A stretch of DNA of 44,681 nucleotides from Candidatus Mediterraneibacter avicola. Its GTDB lineage: Bacteria; Bacillota; Clostridia; Lachnospirales; Lachnospiraceae. Numbering within the stretch: the stretch's first letter is position 1; each line of letters opens with the position of its first letter. The stretch lies in assembly GCA_019115385.1 (NCBI GenBank), contig DXDR01000057.1, positions 1-44,681 of the forward strand. Direction: 5' to 3'. The notes beneath the pieces are model-generated. The model had not been told where the DNA came from. It saw only the letters and a list, made by a program, of their open reading frames with translations, and did no database searches. A program made the position numbers and the translations under genes. Shown piece after piece: positions 14,506-24,237 of the stretch.

Positions 14506-16510
14506 TATTTTCTCCGTCTTCAGCGTTATCGGAGGATTCCGGCCCCAGGCTGATATAGTATGTCACGGTTCTTCCTTCCGTGACCCTTGTGCCCGGACTC
14601 GGATTGATCAGGCAGATCTGCCCCGGGCCGTAAGTGCTGCTGAATTCTTCCCCGCCATATACTCCTTTAAGCCCGTATTTTTCAAGTTCTCTTAAAGCCG
14701 TATCTTCATCCATTCCCCGGATGTCCGGCACGCTTACGATCTTCGTCTCCGGCCCCCGGCTCACCACATAGGAAACAGTTGTACCTTTTGAAACCTTGCT
14801 GTTCGGATCAATGCTCTGTGAGATGACCTGTCCCTCCGGCACATCATCGCTGTACTCCTCGCTGGCGCTTCCTTTCAGTCCTGCAGCCTCCAGCGCAGCC
14901 TGAGCATCAGCCTCTTTTTTGCCTCTGATATCGGGTACGGTGGCCGGCTCTGCGCCCAGACTCACGATGATCTCAACATTGGAGCCCTCGTCAACCTCGG
15001 TTCCCACATTGGGATTGCAGGAGATCACATATCCCTCTTCCACGTCACTGCTGTACTGTGCCTCTCCCTTTGTCACCTTAAGGTTTGCCTCACGGAGCAT
15101 TTTTTCCGCCTCCGCTTCCTCTTTGTTGACAACATCCGGCACTTTTACCGTCTGCGCTTCTTCTCCTGTGCTCAGGATAACCTCTATCGTGGTATGCTTC
15201 TCCACTCTTTCTTCCGGCCCCGGAGTGTGGCTTTTAATCTCACCTTCGGCATATTCATTGGAAGGTTCTTCGCCGGCCACATCCATGCCCAGGCCTTTTT
15301 CTTTGAGTTCCTCCCGTGCCTCTTCCTCCGTCATGCCGCGCAGGTCAGGCACTTTCACTGTTTCCTCCTCGCTTGACGTGCCGATGCCCGGGCCGCTGAA
15401 CAGCCCCACTGCATTTCCGACGAGAAACAGAACAAGCAGCGCGATGATCACCCCGGCTACGATCATCAGGATGCGCATGATTTTCTTTGTATCCGGGTTT
15501 ACATCGTTCTTCTTTCTGCGCCTTTTGTCATAGGACCGTTCCTCGTCCTCGTCATAGTCGTCCTCGTCATCATAATCATCGTCATAATCGTCGTCATAAT
15601 CCTGCCCCTGGATCCTGCGCAGTTCTTCTGCAGACATAACCACCGTAGAATCCCCGGATACCGCTCCGGCGATCACAAAATCACCGTCCGGATCCACCAG
15701 AGATCTCTTCAGATCCTGGAGAAGAGACGCACAGTCATGATATCTTCGCTCTGGATTTTTCTGGGTACATTTCATGATAATGCACTCCAGGCTGTATGGA
15801 ATATCCGGCACTTCTTCCGCAGGAGATGCGATCTCCTCCTGAAGATGTTTCAGCGCCACAGATACAGTGGAGTCCCCGTCAAACGGAACATGTCCGGTGA
15901 TCATCTCATACATGGTAATGCCGATCGAATAAATATCGCTTTTCTGATCGACAACACCTCCCCGGGCCTGTTCCGGCGATGTATAGTGGACCGAGCCCAT
16001 AACGCTTGTACTGATCGTCTGAGTTGACGTTGTGGCACGGGCAATTCCAAAATCTGTTACTTTAACTTTTCCTTCTTTTGAGATTATAATATTCTGGGGT
16101 TTAATATCCCTGTGTATGATATGGTGATTATGAGCGGCCTGAAGCCCTGTCACCATCTGAATGGAAATGCTGATCGTCTCTTTTGCAGACAGCTTTCTTT
16201 TCCTCTGGATATAATCTTTCAGAGTGATGCCCTCGACCAGCTCCATGACCATGTAGAACAGCCCCCTGTCCTGTCCCACGTCATAGACATTTACCACGTT
16301 GGGATGCATCAGCCCCGCAGCCGCCTGCGCTTCGCTTAAAAATTTCTGTATAAACACCTCGTCGGTGCGGTAATCGCTTTTTAATACTTTAATTGCAACA
16401 TATCGGTTCAGCTTATGGTCCTTCCCCTTATACACATCTGCCATACCGCCGGAGCCGATACGCCCCAGGATCTCATATCTTTTTCCTAAGAAAACTCCTT
16501 CTTTAATCAT
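14495..16510 (-). CDS. prkC: PASTA-domain Ser/Thr protein kinase PrkC
   Basis: 671 aa. Kinase domain about 12-270: GSGGMADVYKG Gly loop, Lys in VAIKVLK, HRDIKPQN catalytic loop, DFGIA and SPEQ. A very acidic Asp/Tyr repeat (around 302-325) and a basic RRRKK patch precede one membrane helix (about 347-370). Four PASTA domains follow, each opening with VPD. PASTA domains bind muropeptide/lipid II and the kinase tunes cell-wall growth and dormancy exit. It overlaps its phosphatase gene prpC by four bases (ATGA), the standard pair. Confidence 0.97.
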   Translation of the reverse strand: MIKEGVFLGKRYEILGRIGSGGMADVYKGKDHKLNRYVAIKVLKSDYRTDEVFIQKFLSEAQAAAGLMHPNVVNVYDVGQDRGLFYMVMELVEGITLKDYIQRKRKLSAKETISISIQMVTGLQAAHNHHIIHRDIKPQNIIISKEGKVKVTDFGIARATTSTQTISTSVMGSVHYTSPEQARGGVVDQKSDIYSIGITMYEMITGHVPFDGDSTVSVALKHLQEEIASPAEEVPDIPYSLECIIMKCTQKNPERRYHDCASLLQDLKRSLVDPDGDFVIAGAVSGDSTVVMSAEELRRIQGQDYDDDYDDDYDDEDDYDEDEERSYDKRRRKKNDVNPDTKKIMRILMIVAGVIIALLVLFLVGNAVGLFSGPGIGTSSEEETVKVPDLRGMTEEEAREELKEKGLGMDVAGEEPSNEYAEGEIKSHTPGPEERVEKHTTIEVILSTGEEAQTVKVPDVVNKEEAEAEKMLREANLKVTKGEAQYSSDVEEGYVISCNPNVGTEVDEGSNVEIIVSLGAEPATVPDIRGKKEADAQAALEAAGLKGSASEEYSDDVPEGQVISQSIDPNSKVSKGTTVSYVVSRGPETKIVSVPDIRGMDEDTALRELEKYGLKGVYGGEEFSSTYGPGQICLINPSPGTRVTEGRTVTYYISLGPESSDNAEDGENNGS

Positions 16511-17250
16511 AATACACTCACCTCATCCGCAAACGGTTCTACCAGTACAACTCCGATATTATCTGTACCGCCGTTCTCTTTCGCCGCTGCCACAAGACTC
16601 TGGCCTGCTTCTACGATATCTCTTCCTCCCTGGACGATGTGAAACATCTCTTCATCCTCTACCATATTGCTCAGGCCGTCCGTACACATCAGGATAATAT
16701 CGCCTTTTTTCAGACGGTGTTCATAAAAATCAACATCCACATCCGCCTTCGCGCCGATCGCCCTGGTAATAATATTTTTATCCGGGTGATGTTTTGCCTC
16801 CTCCGGCTTGATGCCTCCAAGCCGTACCATCTCTTCGACCAGAGAATGATCCTTTGTAAGCTGCTGGATCCCCTGATTGATCAGGTAGAGACGGCTGTCT
16901 CCCACATTTGCAAAATACATCATCTGGTTCATGATCGTAGCCGCCACGACTGTGGTGCCCATCCCCTTGAGATGTACATCGCCGGACGCCGCTTTTATGA
17001 TCTCTCTGTTCGCTGTCCGTATGGCATCGACCAGCACCTTTTCCACGTCTGCGCCCTCGCTTCTTTTCAGTTCCCGCCTCAGCACTTCCACGGTATACTT
17101 TGAAGCGTAATCGCCGGCCTGGTGGCCGCCCATTCCATCCGCTACTACAAACAGATTCCGGAGGATTCCCAGCGGTTTATCTGTCGTAAAGACGTAATCC
17201 TGGTTCACCTGCCGCACCATTCCCACGTCTGTGATTGAAAATGTCCTCAT
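16507..17250 (-). CDS. prpC: PP2C-family Ser/Thr phosphatase (PrpC/Stp)
   Basis: 247 aa. A metal-dependent phosphatase that reverses PrkC phosphorylation. PPM motifs: VADGMGGHQAGD (metal Asp and Gly), ANVGDSRLYL, CTDGLSNMVED and GGTDNIGVVLVE. No membrane segment. It overlaps rlmN upstream and prkC downstream by 4 bases each, so translation is coupled along this part of the operon. It could also act on the products of the second kinase at 7488, since no phosphatase gene lies in that cluster. Confidence 0.97.
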   Translation of the reverse strand: MRTFSITDVGMVRQVNQDYVFTTDKPLGILRNLFVVADGMGGHQAGDYASKYTVEVLRRELKRSEGADVEKVLVDAIRTANREIIKAASGDVHLKGMGTTVVAATIMNQMMYFANVGDSRLYLINQGIQQLTKDHSLVEEMVRLGGIKPEEAKHHPDKNIITRAIGAKADVDVDFYEHRLKKGDIILMCTDGLSNMVEDEEMFHIVQGGRDIVEAGQSLVAAAKENGGTDNIGVVLVEPFADEVSVL

Positions 17251-18272
17251 GTCCTCCTCCTTCTGAGCTGTCCGCAGGCCCCGTCTATATCAGAGCCCAT
17301 TTCCCTTCTTATAGTAACATTTATTCCGCTTTTTTCAAGATTATTTTTGAAATTCAGGGCATTTTCCCTGCTCGGTCTGACAAAATCACGTTCTTTCACA
17401 GGATTGACCGGAATCAGGTTCAGATGACAGTTCCTGGATTTCAGAAGCGCAGTCAGCTCCCGGGCGTCCTCTTCGGTATCGTTGACGCCGTGGACCAGGC
17501 TGTACTCAAAGGTCACCCGTCTGCCTGTCTTTTCAAAATATCCGTCGCAGGCCTCAAGCACCTGGGACAGGTCATATTTGTTTGCAATAGGCATCAGTTT
17601 CTTACGTTTCTCCTGCGTCGCTCCGTGCAGGGAAAGCGCCAGAGTGATCTGCAGCTTTTCCTCTGCCAGTTCCCGGATCTTCGGTACGATACCGCAGGTG
17701 GAAACCGTCACGTTTCTCTGACTGATATTCAGTCCGTGTTCCCCCGTCAGAATGTGGATGAACTTCAGAAGATTATCGTAGTTGTCCAGAGGTTCCCCTG
17801 TTCCCATGACCACCACATTTGATACCCGCTCCCCGGTAATCTTCTGAATCTGATAGATCTGCCGCAGCATCTCTGAAGGCGTCAGATTTCGGTTCAGACC
17901 TCCGATGGTGGATGCGCAGAAAACGCATCCCATCCGGCAGCCGGCCTGGGAAGAGATACATACAGAGTTGCCGTGTTTGTAGCGCATAAGGACGCTCTCT
18001 ACCATATTTCCGTCATAGAGCCGGAAAAGGAATTTGTTTGTCCCATCTATTGCAGATATCTGGCGTTCTTCCATCTCAGCCGGAAGGATCTCATACTCCT
18101 GTTCCAGTTTTTCTCTGAGGCTTTTGGACAGGTTTGTCATCTCCGAAAAGCTGCCGCAGAGTTTCACATGGAGCCAGTCATAAATCTGTCCCGCGCGGAA
18201 GGACTTCTCGCCGAGCGCTTTCATCTCCTCCTGCAGTTCTTTATATTCAAAGGAACAGATATCTTTTTTCAT
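17247..18272 (-). CDS. rlmN: 23S rRNA (adenine-2503-C2)/tRNA methyltransferase RlmN
   Basis: 341 aa radical-SAM enzyme that methylates A2503 of 23S rRNA and A37 of some tRNAs. The iron-sulfur motif is CRMGCVFC and the catalytic C-terminal Cys is in DGACGQLR. GEPLDNY and the SAM-binding strands are intact. The start overlaps rsmB by 4 bases. It is the housekeeping RlmN rather than Cfr by context and length. Confidence 0.96.
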   Translation of the reverse strand: MKKDICSFEYKELQEEMKALGEKSFRAGQIYDWLHVKLCGSFSEMTNLSKSLREKLEQEYEILPAEMEERQISAIDGTNKFLFRLYDGNMVESVLMRYKHGNSVCISSQAGCRMGCVFCASTIGGLNRNLTPSEMLRQIYQIQKITGERVSNVVVMGTGEPLDNYDNLLKFIHILTGEHGLNISQRNVTVSTCGIVPKIRELAEEKLQITLALSLHGATQEKRKKLMPIANKYDLSQVLEACDGYFEKTGRRVTFEYSLVHGVNDTEEDARELTALLKSRNCHLNLIPVNPVKERDFVRPSRENALNFKNNLEKSGINVTIRREMGSDIDGACGQLRRRRT

Positions 18273-19657
18273 GTTCCGCCCTCCCGTTTTCTCAGTTTTG
18301 CGATAAAAAATCCATCACTTTTATGGATACCCGGAAGGAGCTGCAGACAGCCTTCATCTGTCAGGGCGCCTCTCAGTTCCGGGCACAGCCGCCCGCTGAT
18401 ATCTTCCTGTAAAAACTCCGGATATTCTTTTAAAAACCACCGCACATTATCTGTATTTTCCTCCCGGCTGACCGTGCACGTGCTGTATATCAGCGTACCG
18501 CCCGGCTTCACACAGGCCTGCGCGCAGCTTAGGATTTTTTTCTGAAGGGCGGCGAGATCCTTTATGTCTGCCGGAGAGATCCGATATCTCAGATCCGGCT
18601 TCTTTCCCATCACGCCCAGCCCCGAACAGGGAAGATCTGCCAAAACGATATCTGCTTTTTCTTTCCAGTCAGGATCCGGGACGGCAGCATCCCGGCACAC
18701 CGCCTGCACATTTTCCATTCTGAAGCGTTCTATATTTTCCCGGATAAGATCCACTTTATACTCAGTCAGATCTCTGGCCTCTACCATCCCCTGCTCTTCC
18801 GGCCGTCCCGATGCTGCGGCGGCAAGCAGGAGTTCTTCCGCTGCATGAAGGGATTTGCCGCCGGGCGCAGCACACACGTCCAGGATCTGCGCACCTGCGC
18901 AGGGAGCCGCCAATTCCCCCACAAGCATGGAGCTGACATCCTGCACGGCAAACAATCCCTCTCGAAAACTGCCAAGCCCCTCCAGATGATCATAACCGGA
19001 TATGTAGAGGGCATAGGGAAGATAAGGATGTATTTCCGTCTTCACACCTTCTTGCGCCAGACGCTCTCTCAGTTCTTCCACCGAAATCCTGCTCCGGCAG
19101 CACCGGACCGTCAGCGGCCTCTCCCCGGAAAGCGACCGGATCATAGTCTCCGCTGTCTCCTGCCCGAATTCTTTCTGCCACAAATCAACGATCCATTCGG
19201 GACAGGAATAACGAACGGACAGTTCCTGCTTTCTGTCCCGGGGATAAGCTACATCCGCCAGTCCCCTGGCTACATTTCTGAGCACGCCGTTTACGTATCC
19301 CTTCAGCCCTGAAAAACCTTTTCTTGCCGCCAGCTTCACCGCCTCGCTGCAGACGGCGCGGTCCGGCACACTGTCCATATATTTAAGCTGATACACGGAA
19401 CTCCTTAAGATGCCCCGGATCACCGGTTTCATCTTCCGCACTTTTACTTTGGAAAACTGATCCAGAATATAATCGATCTCGATCAGATGTTCCAGAGTGC
19501 CTTCCGTCACCCTGGTGATAAAAGCACGCTCCCGTTTTTCAAGATATTGATATTTGAACAGTACATCCCGGAGAATCTGGTGACTGTACGCACCCTTCTC
19601 CGTCACTTCGAGAAGCGCCGCCAGCACGATTTCCCGCTCATTTACCGATTTAGTCAT
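18269..19657 (-). CDS. rsmB: 16S rRNA (cytosine-967-C5)-methyltransferase RsmB
   Basis: 462 aa. N-terminal NusB-like RNA-binding domain (about 5-135), then a Rossmann methyltransferase domain with DVCAAPGGKSLHAAE (SAM site), DLPCSGLGVMGKKPD (motif IV with one catalytic Cys) and IYSTCTVSREEN (motif VI Cys nucleophile). A C-terminal RNA-binding segment follows. The Zn-peptidase gene upstream overlaps its start by 8 bases; rlmN overlaps its end. Confidence 0.96.
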   Translation of the reverse strand: MTKSVNEREIVLAALLEVTEKGAYSHQILRDVLFKYQYLEKRERAFITRVTEGTLEHLIEIDYILDQFSKVKVRKMKPVIRGILRSSVYQLKYMDSVPDRAVCSEAVKLAARKGFSGLKGYVNGVLRNVARGLADVAYPRDRKQELSVRYSCPEWIVDLWQKEFGQETAETMIRSLSGERPLTVRCCRSRISVEELRERLAQEGVKTEIHPYLPYALYISGYDHLEGLGSFREGLFAVQDVSSMLVGELAAPCAGAQILDVCAAPGGKSLHAAEELLLAAAASGRPEEQGMVEARDLTEYKVDLIRENIERFRMENVQAVCRDAAVPDPDWKEKADIVLADLPCSGLGVMGKKPDLRYRISPADIKDLAALQKKILSCAQACVKPGGTLIYSTCTVSREENTDNVRWFLKEYPEFLQEDISGRLCPELRGALTDEGCLQLLPGIHKSDGFFIAKLRKREGGT

Positions 19658-20354
19658 TCCTTCTTCTTCCTCCTGTCAGAATCAGCAGACGCAGAAGCTG
19701 CAAAATAGCAGACGCAGCCCCGGCCACATAAGTAAGAGCCGCCGCCCCAAGCACTTTCTTTACAGAGGCTACTTCATCCGGGTAAAGCATCCCGGAAGCT
19801 CCCAGCGCTTTTACCGCCCTTCGGGAAGCATTGAATTCTACAGGGAGAGTGACCAGCTGAAAAAGCACTGCAGCTGAAAAGAGAAGAATCCCCAGATTGA
19901 TCAGGAGAAGCGAAGTCTCTCCATTTATCAGAAGCCCGATCAGTATGAGCGGCCATGCCACCGCGGAACCAAAATTCGCCACAGGCACAAGAGCGCCGCG
20001 GATCGACAAAGGCGCATACCCAATGGCATGCTGCACTGCATGGCCGCACTCATGGGCTGCCACTCCCACAGCTGCAACGGACGAAGACTGATAGACTGTA
20101 TCAGAAAGCCCCAGCGTTTTATTTCCGGGATTATAATGATCGGTAAGATTCCCTGGAATATGGATGACCTGCACGTCATAAATGCCGTTTCGGCGCAGGA
20201 TCTCCTCAGCTGCCTCCTTCCCGGTCATCCGCATCCTGCTCTGCACTCTGGAATACTTTGCAAATACCTGTCTCACCCGCGCAGACGCCGCCAGACAGAT
20301 TAAAACACCGATCAGTACAAGGATATAGGTCCAGTCATAAAAGTAATAAAACAT
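19650..20354 (-). CDS. Membrane zinc metallopeptidase (YugP-like)
   Basis: 234 aa. An N-terminal membrane helix, the zinc site AAHECGHAVQHAIGY (HExxH, near residue 95), and further hydrophobic helices at about 122-147, 150-170 and 205-225 match the neutral zinc metallopeptidase family known from B. subtilis YugP. The substrate is unknown. In Clostridia this gene often lies between fmt and rsmB, as here. The gap from fmt is 32 bases. Confidence 0.9.
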   Translation of the reverse strand: MFYYFYDWTYILVLIGVLICLAASARVRQVFAKYSRVQSRMRMTGKEAAEEILRRNGIYDVQVIHIPGNLTDHYNPGNKTLGLSDTVYQSSSVAAVGVAAHECGHAVQHAIGYAPLSIRGALVPVANFGSAVAWPLILIGLLINGETSLLLINLGILLFSAAVLFQLVTLPVEFNASRRAVKALGASGMLYPDEVASVKKVLGAAALTYVAGAASAILQLLRLLILTGGRRRND

Positions 20355-20386
20355 TTTTTCGCCTCCCAGTGAAATTCAGCCGCTGT

Positions 20387-21343
20387 TTATTCCCTCGTAA
20401 ATACAGTTCCCCTCTCGAGCGCATATCCGCGGAGGAATGCACCTGTCTCCATTCTTTTCTTTCCCGGAATCTGCAGTTCATATACATGCAGCACACCTTC
20501 TCCGGTCTGTACGGCAAAGCTGTCTTTTCCCACTTCTGTTACCGTACCCGGGAGGCATCCGCTTTCTGTTCCGTTTTTTGCTCCAGCCGTATTTTCCGCT
20601 TTTGCGCGCCAGATCTTCAATGTCTTTCCCTGCCAGTGCGTATAGGCGCTGGGCCAGGAATTTAAGCCTCTGACCAGCCGTTCGATCTGGACAGCCGGGC
20701 AGCTCCAGTCAATATCTCCCATTTTCTTGTCCAGCATCTTCGCATAGGCAGTGGGAGATTCTCCCTGCTTTTCAAGCACTGCCGTGTGATCTTCCAGAGC
20801 TTTGAGCGTCTTTACGCACAGCTCTGCGCCCGCAGCGGCAAGTTTATCGTGGAGGCTCTCTCCCGTCTCGTTCTCTGTAATGGGCACTTCGGTTTTCAGG
20901 ATCATATCTCCCGTATCCAGCCCCTCGTCCATCTGCATCGTCGTAACGCCGGTCACAGTCTCCCCTTCCAGGATCGCCCATTGGATGGGCGCTGCTCCCC
21001 GGTATTTGGGCAGCAGGGACGCATGGACGTTAATACATCCGTAAGGCGTCAGTTCGAGAATGGTCTTCGGAAGGATCTGCCCGAAAGCCACCACCACACA
21101 CACATCTGCATGATATTTTTCCAGTTCCTCCACGCACTGGGGATCCCGGATCTTCCGGGGCTGATACACTGGTATTCCGTGCCGCAGAGCAGCCTCTTTC
21201 ACCGGGGTAGGCTGCATTTCCTTTCCCCTTCCCTTCGGCTTATCCGGCTGGGTCACCGCCAGGCAGACATCGTGGCCCGCCTCAACCAGCGCTTCCAGGG
21301 TTCCCACTGAGAAGTCCGGTGTTCCCATAAATATAATCCGCAT
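20387..21343 (-). CDS. fmt: Methionyl-tRNA formyltransferase
   Basis: 318 aa. Formylates Met-tRNAfMet using 10-formyl-THF. Family features: MRIIFMGTPDFS start, FGQILP, CINVHASLLPKYRGAAPIQW with the catalytic Asn/His and the SLLPxxRG loop, and MDEGLDTGDMIL with the catalytic Asp. The C-terminal OB fold (about 205-318) contains RGLNSWPSAYT. It follows def by 3 bases, the classic pairing of formylation and deformylation. Confidence 0.97.
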   Translation of the reverse strand: MRIIFMGTPDFSVGTLEALVEAGHDVCLAVTQPDKPKGRGKEMQPTPVKEAALRHGIPVYQPRKIRDPQCVEELEKYHADVCVVVAFGQILPKTILELTPYGCINVHASLLPKYRGAAPIQWAILEGETVTGVTTMQMDEGLDTGDMILKTEVPITENETGESLHDKLAAAGAELCVKTLKALEDHTAVLEKQGESPTAYAKMLDKKMGDIDWSCPAVQIERLVRGLNSWPSAYTHWQGKTLKIWRAKAENTAGAKNGTESGCLPGTVTEVGKDSFAVQTGEGVLHVYELQIPGKKRMETGAFLRGYALERGTVFTRE

Positions 21344-21346
21344 GGC

Positions 21347-21838
21347 TTACTCCTCCGTTTCTTCCCCGTCTTCATCCCCGTAAGCCACGTCGTGAAGTCC
21401 GTCCTGGGTCTTGTCTACATATAACTCTCCGTGCAGATGGTCAATCTCATGGCAGAACGCCCTTGCCAGCAGGCCTTCGCCTTCCATCTCAAACGGTTCC
21501 ATCTCCTGGTTGAGCGCCCGCACCTTTACGTGATCCGGGCGGGTCACGATCCCCCACTTGCCCGGCACGCTTAAGCATCCTTCCTCCCCGGTCTGCTCCC
21601 CGGAAGTCTCGATGATCTCAGGATTGATCAAAATAATGGGACCTTCTCCCACATCGATCACCACGATCCTTTTGAGCACGCCGACCTGGGGGGCCGCCAG
21701 TCCCACGCCGTTTTTCTCGTACATCGTCTCCAGCATATCCGTGATCAGCAGTTTTGTGCGGAATGTCATCCTCGTAACTTCCTTGCACTGCTTTGTCAGT
21801 ATTTCATCTCCGATTTCCCTGATTTCTCTGATTGCCAT
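21347..21838 (-). CDS. def: Peptide deformylase
   Basis: 163 aa from the ATG at 21838, chosen because AGGAGGACATT lies just before it and MAIREIREIGDE is the family start; a longer frame to 21886 has no support. Motifs I-III are complete: GVGLAAPQVG, EEGCLSVPG and HEIDHLHG (Cys plus two His metal ligands). It removes the formyl group from nascent proteins. An acidic C-terminal tail (DEDGEETEE) is typical of clostridial forms. Co-transcribed with fmt. Confidence 0.96.
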   Translation of the reverse strand: MAIREIREIGDEILTKQCKEVTRMTFRTKLLITDMLETMYEKNGVGLAAPQVGVLKRIVVIDVGEGPIILINPEIIETSGEQTGEEGCLSVPGKWGIVTRPDHVKVRALNQEMEPFEMEGEGLLARAFCHEIDHLHGELYVDKTQDGLHDVAYGDEDGEETEE

Positions 21839-21933
21839 AATGTCCTCCTTTGAATCTTTTATGTATATTTGCACAGGGCCGGCCACATGTTTTATCTGTT
21901 ATAGAAAACGGCATGTTTCCCGCCCTTGTCCCA

Positions 21934-24153
21934 TTACATGGGGTTAAAATCAAACTGGATCCATATTTTATCAAATCCTGAATTAATCTCAATATATTGT
22001 TCCATCCGGTCCTTGATCTTCACCAGCGTATCATACTCCGGGGCCTTCAGATAGATCACTCTGCGGTATATATCCCGGATCTTATCAATGCCGGGGCTGG
22101 CCGGGCCGATCACCTGAACAGCCGCCTGTCCCTTGATCCGAAGGACATATTCTTTCAGGAAATGGCAGCCTTTCTCCAGCAGTTCTTCATCCTCACAGGC
22201 TGCGTGAACGGCGGTCAGATTTTCCGCCGGCGGATAGCCCATCATCTCCCGGTAGGCAATCTCCTGCTGATAAAACATCTCGTAATCCTGTGCTGCTGCG
22301 GCTTCAATAGCGTAGTGTGCCGGATCATAGGTCTGGATCACCACATCCCCCGGCCGTTCTCCCCGGCCTGCCCGGCCCGCCGCCTGCGTCAGCAGCTGAA
22401 AAGTCCGTTCACCCGAACGGTAGTCGTCCGTGTACAGAGACATATCCGCCGCAAGTACGCCCACCAGCGTAACATTCGGGAAATCATGCCCTTTTACGAT
22501 CATCTGGGTTCCCACAAGAATATCCGCTTCCCCGTTCGCGAAAGCGGCAAGAATTTTCTCGTGGGCGTCCTTCTGCCGCGTGGTATCCATATCCATTCTG
22601 AGCACCGCTGCCCCGGGGAAGCGTTTCTTTACCATGTCCTCAATCTGCTGCGTTCCCGCCCGGAACTCTCCGATATACGGAGAGCCGCATTCCGGGCAGC
22701 AGGTTACTTTCGACTGTTCATACCCACAGTAATGGCAGACCATCTTTCCTCCCCGGTGAACAGACAATGACACATCGCAATGGGGACATTTTACGGCATA
22801 GCCGCATTCCCGGCAGGAAACAAAGCCTGAGTAGCCCCGGCGGTTTAAAAACAACATGATCTGTTCTCTCCGGGATAAACGCTCTTCCATCATTTCCTGC
22901 AGCTGCCTGCTCAGGATCGAACGGTTGCCGTCCTTTAGCTCGGCCCGCAGATCCACGGTGTGAACACGCGCCATGCTCTGCATCCGGGAACGGCTTTTCA
23001 TAGTGAGAAGGACATACTCACCCTTTCTGGCTCTGTACATAGCTTCCAGAGAAGGGGTCGCGCTTCCCAGGACTACGCCCGCCCCCTCCAGTTCTGCCCG
23101 CATGACTGCTGTTTCTCTGGCATGATAGCGGGGCGCCTGTTCGCTCTTGTAAGTAGGTTCATGCTCTTCATCAATAACGATCAGCCCCAGGTCAGGGAAT
23201 GGTGTAAAGAGTGCGGACCGCGGGCCGATCATCACATCTATTTCTCCGGCTTTCGCCCGCATCATCTGATCATAGCGTTCCCCGGCAGAAAGGCGGGAAT
23301 TCATGATCGACACCCGCTGCCCGAAATGCCGGTAAAACCGCATCACAGTCTGATAGGTCAGCGCGATCTCGGGTATGAGCACGATCGCCTGTTTCCCCAT
23401 TTGCACCACGGTACGGATCATATCGATATAAACTTCCGTCTTCCCGCTTCCCGTAACGCCGTGAAGCAGATACGTATACCGCTTTCCTTCCCGGTACTCT
23501 CTCCGAAACCGTTCCGCAGCCTGCTGCTGTTCCGACGTAAATGTAATATCCGGTGTTTCCCGGCTGCCGCCTCTGACCGGGTTGCGGTACACCCGCTCCG
23601 ATTCCAGAGCAAGCACACCCTGCTCTTCCAGAGCCCGTATGGCCGGAAGTGTAATATGGAGTTTTTTCATGGCCAGATCGTATTCCAGCACCGGATCATC
23701 CAGGAGGGCGGCCATAAGCCTGGCTCTGGCCCTCTGATTTTTCTCCAGGTAATAATCCAGCCTGGCTTTTCCGGTCTCCTCGTCCAGAAGGAGACGCAGA
23801 TATTTCTTCACCCGGGCATTTTCTTTCTGTTTGATAGGCAGCACAGTCTTCAAAGCCTGTATCATAGTGCCGCCGTAATTTTCTTTCATCCAGGCTGCCA
23901 GGGCGATCAGCTTTGCCTCGATCTCCACACTGTCCCTGGAGATTTCAGTGATCTCTTTCACTTTGGAGAGATCATAGCTGCATCGGTCCGAGATTCCCGT
24001 CACATATCCTTTTGTGGGACGGTTCCCATTTCCGAAAGGCACGATCACTTCCATGCCCGGCTTCAGTTCATTCTCCATTCTGTCAGGAATCCTGTACTGA
24101 AAGATTTTATCCAGTTTTTCATGTTTTATATCTATGATAATATCTGCAAACAC
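21934..24153 (-). CDS. priA: Primosomal helicase PriA (replication restart)
   Basis: 739 aa from a GTG at 24153, where the family N-terminus (VFADIIIDIKHEKLDKIFQY) begins, preceded by AGGTGGG. The frame is open to an ATG at 24234 next to murE, but those 27 extra residues (MCRETGAQHC...) are unlike PriA. Order: DNA-binding 3'BD (1-100), winged helix, helicase with GVTGSGKTE Walker A and VIDEEHEP Walker B, zinc site of paired CxxC motifs (CRECG, CPHC, CHYCG, CPECG), and the second RecA domain with QAAGRAGR. It recognises stalled forks and loads DnaB. Part of the murE-to-thiN operon. Confidence 0.96.
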   Translation of the reverse strand: MFADIIIDIKHEKLDKIFQYRIPDRMENELKPGMEVIVPFGNGNRPTKGYVTGISDRCSYDLSKVKEITEISRDSVEIEAKLIALAAWMKENYGGTMIQALKTVLPIKQKENARVKKYLRLLLDEETGKARLDYYLEKNQRARARLMAALLDDPVLEYDLAMKKLHITLPAIRALEEQGVLALESERVYRNPVRGGSRETPDITFTSEQQQAAERFRREYREGKRYTYLLHGVTGSGKTEVYIDMIRTVVQMGKQAIVLIPEIALTYQTVMRFYRHFGQRVSIMNSRLSAGERYDQMMRAKAGEIDVMIGPRSALFTPFPDLGLIVIDEEHEPTYKSEQAPRYHARETAVMRAELEGAGVVLGSATPSLEAMYRARKGEYVLLTMKSRSRMQSMARVHTVDLRAELKDGNRSILSRQLQEMMEERLSRREQIMLFLNRRGYSGFVSCRECGYAVKCPHCDVSLSVHRGGKMVCHYCGYEQSKVTCCPECGSPYIGEFRAGTQQIEDMVKKRFPGAAVLRMDMDTTRQKDAHEKILAAFANGEADILVGTQMIVKGHDFPNVTLVGVLAADMSLYTDDYRSGERTFQLLTQAAGRAGRGERPGDVVIQTYDPAHYAIEAAAAQDYEMFYQQEIAYREMMGYPPAENLTAVHAACEDEELLEKGCHFLKEYVLRIKGQAAVQVIGPASPGIDKIRDIYRRVIYLKAPEYDTLVKIKDRMEQYIEINSGFDKIWIQFDFNPM

Positions 24154-24237
24154 ATTCCCACCTGTCTTTTGTTCTCCGGTTCCGGTATTTATATCTGCCG
24201 CCTGACAGTGCTGTGCCCCGGTTTCCCGGCACATTCC

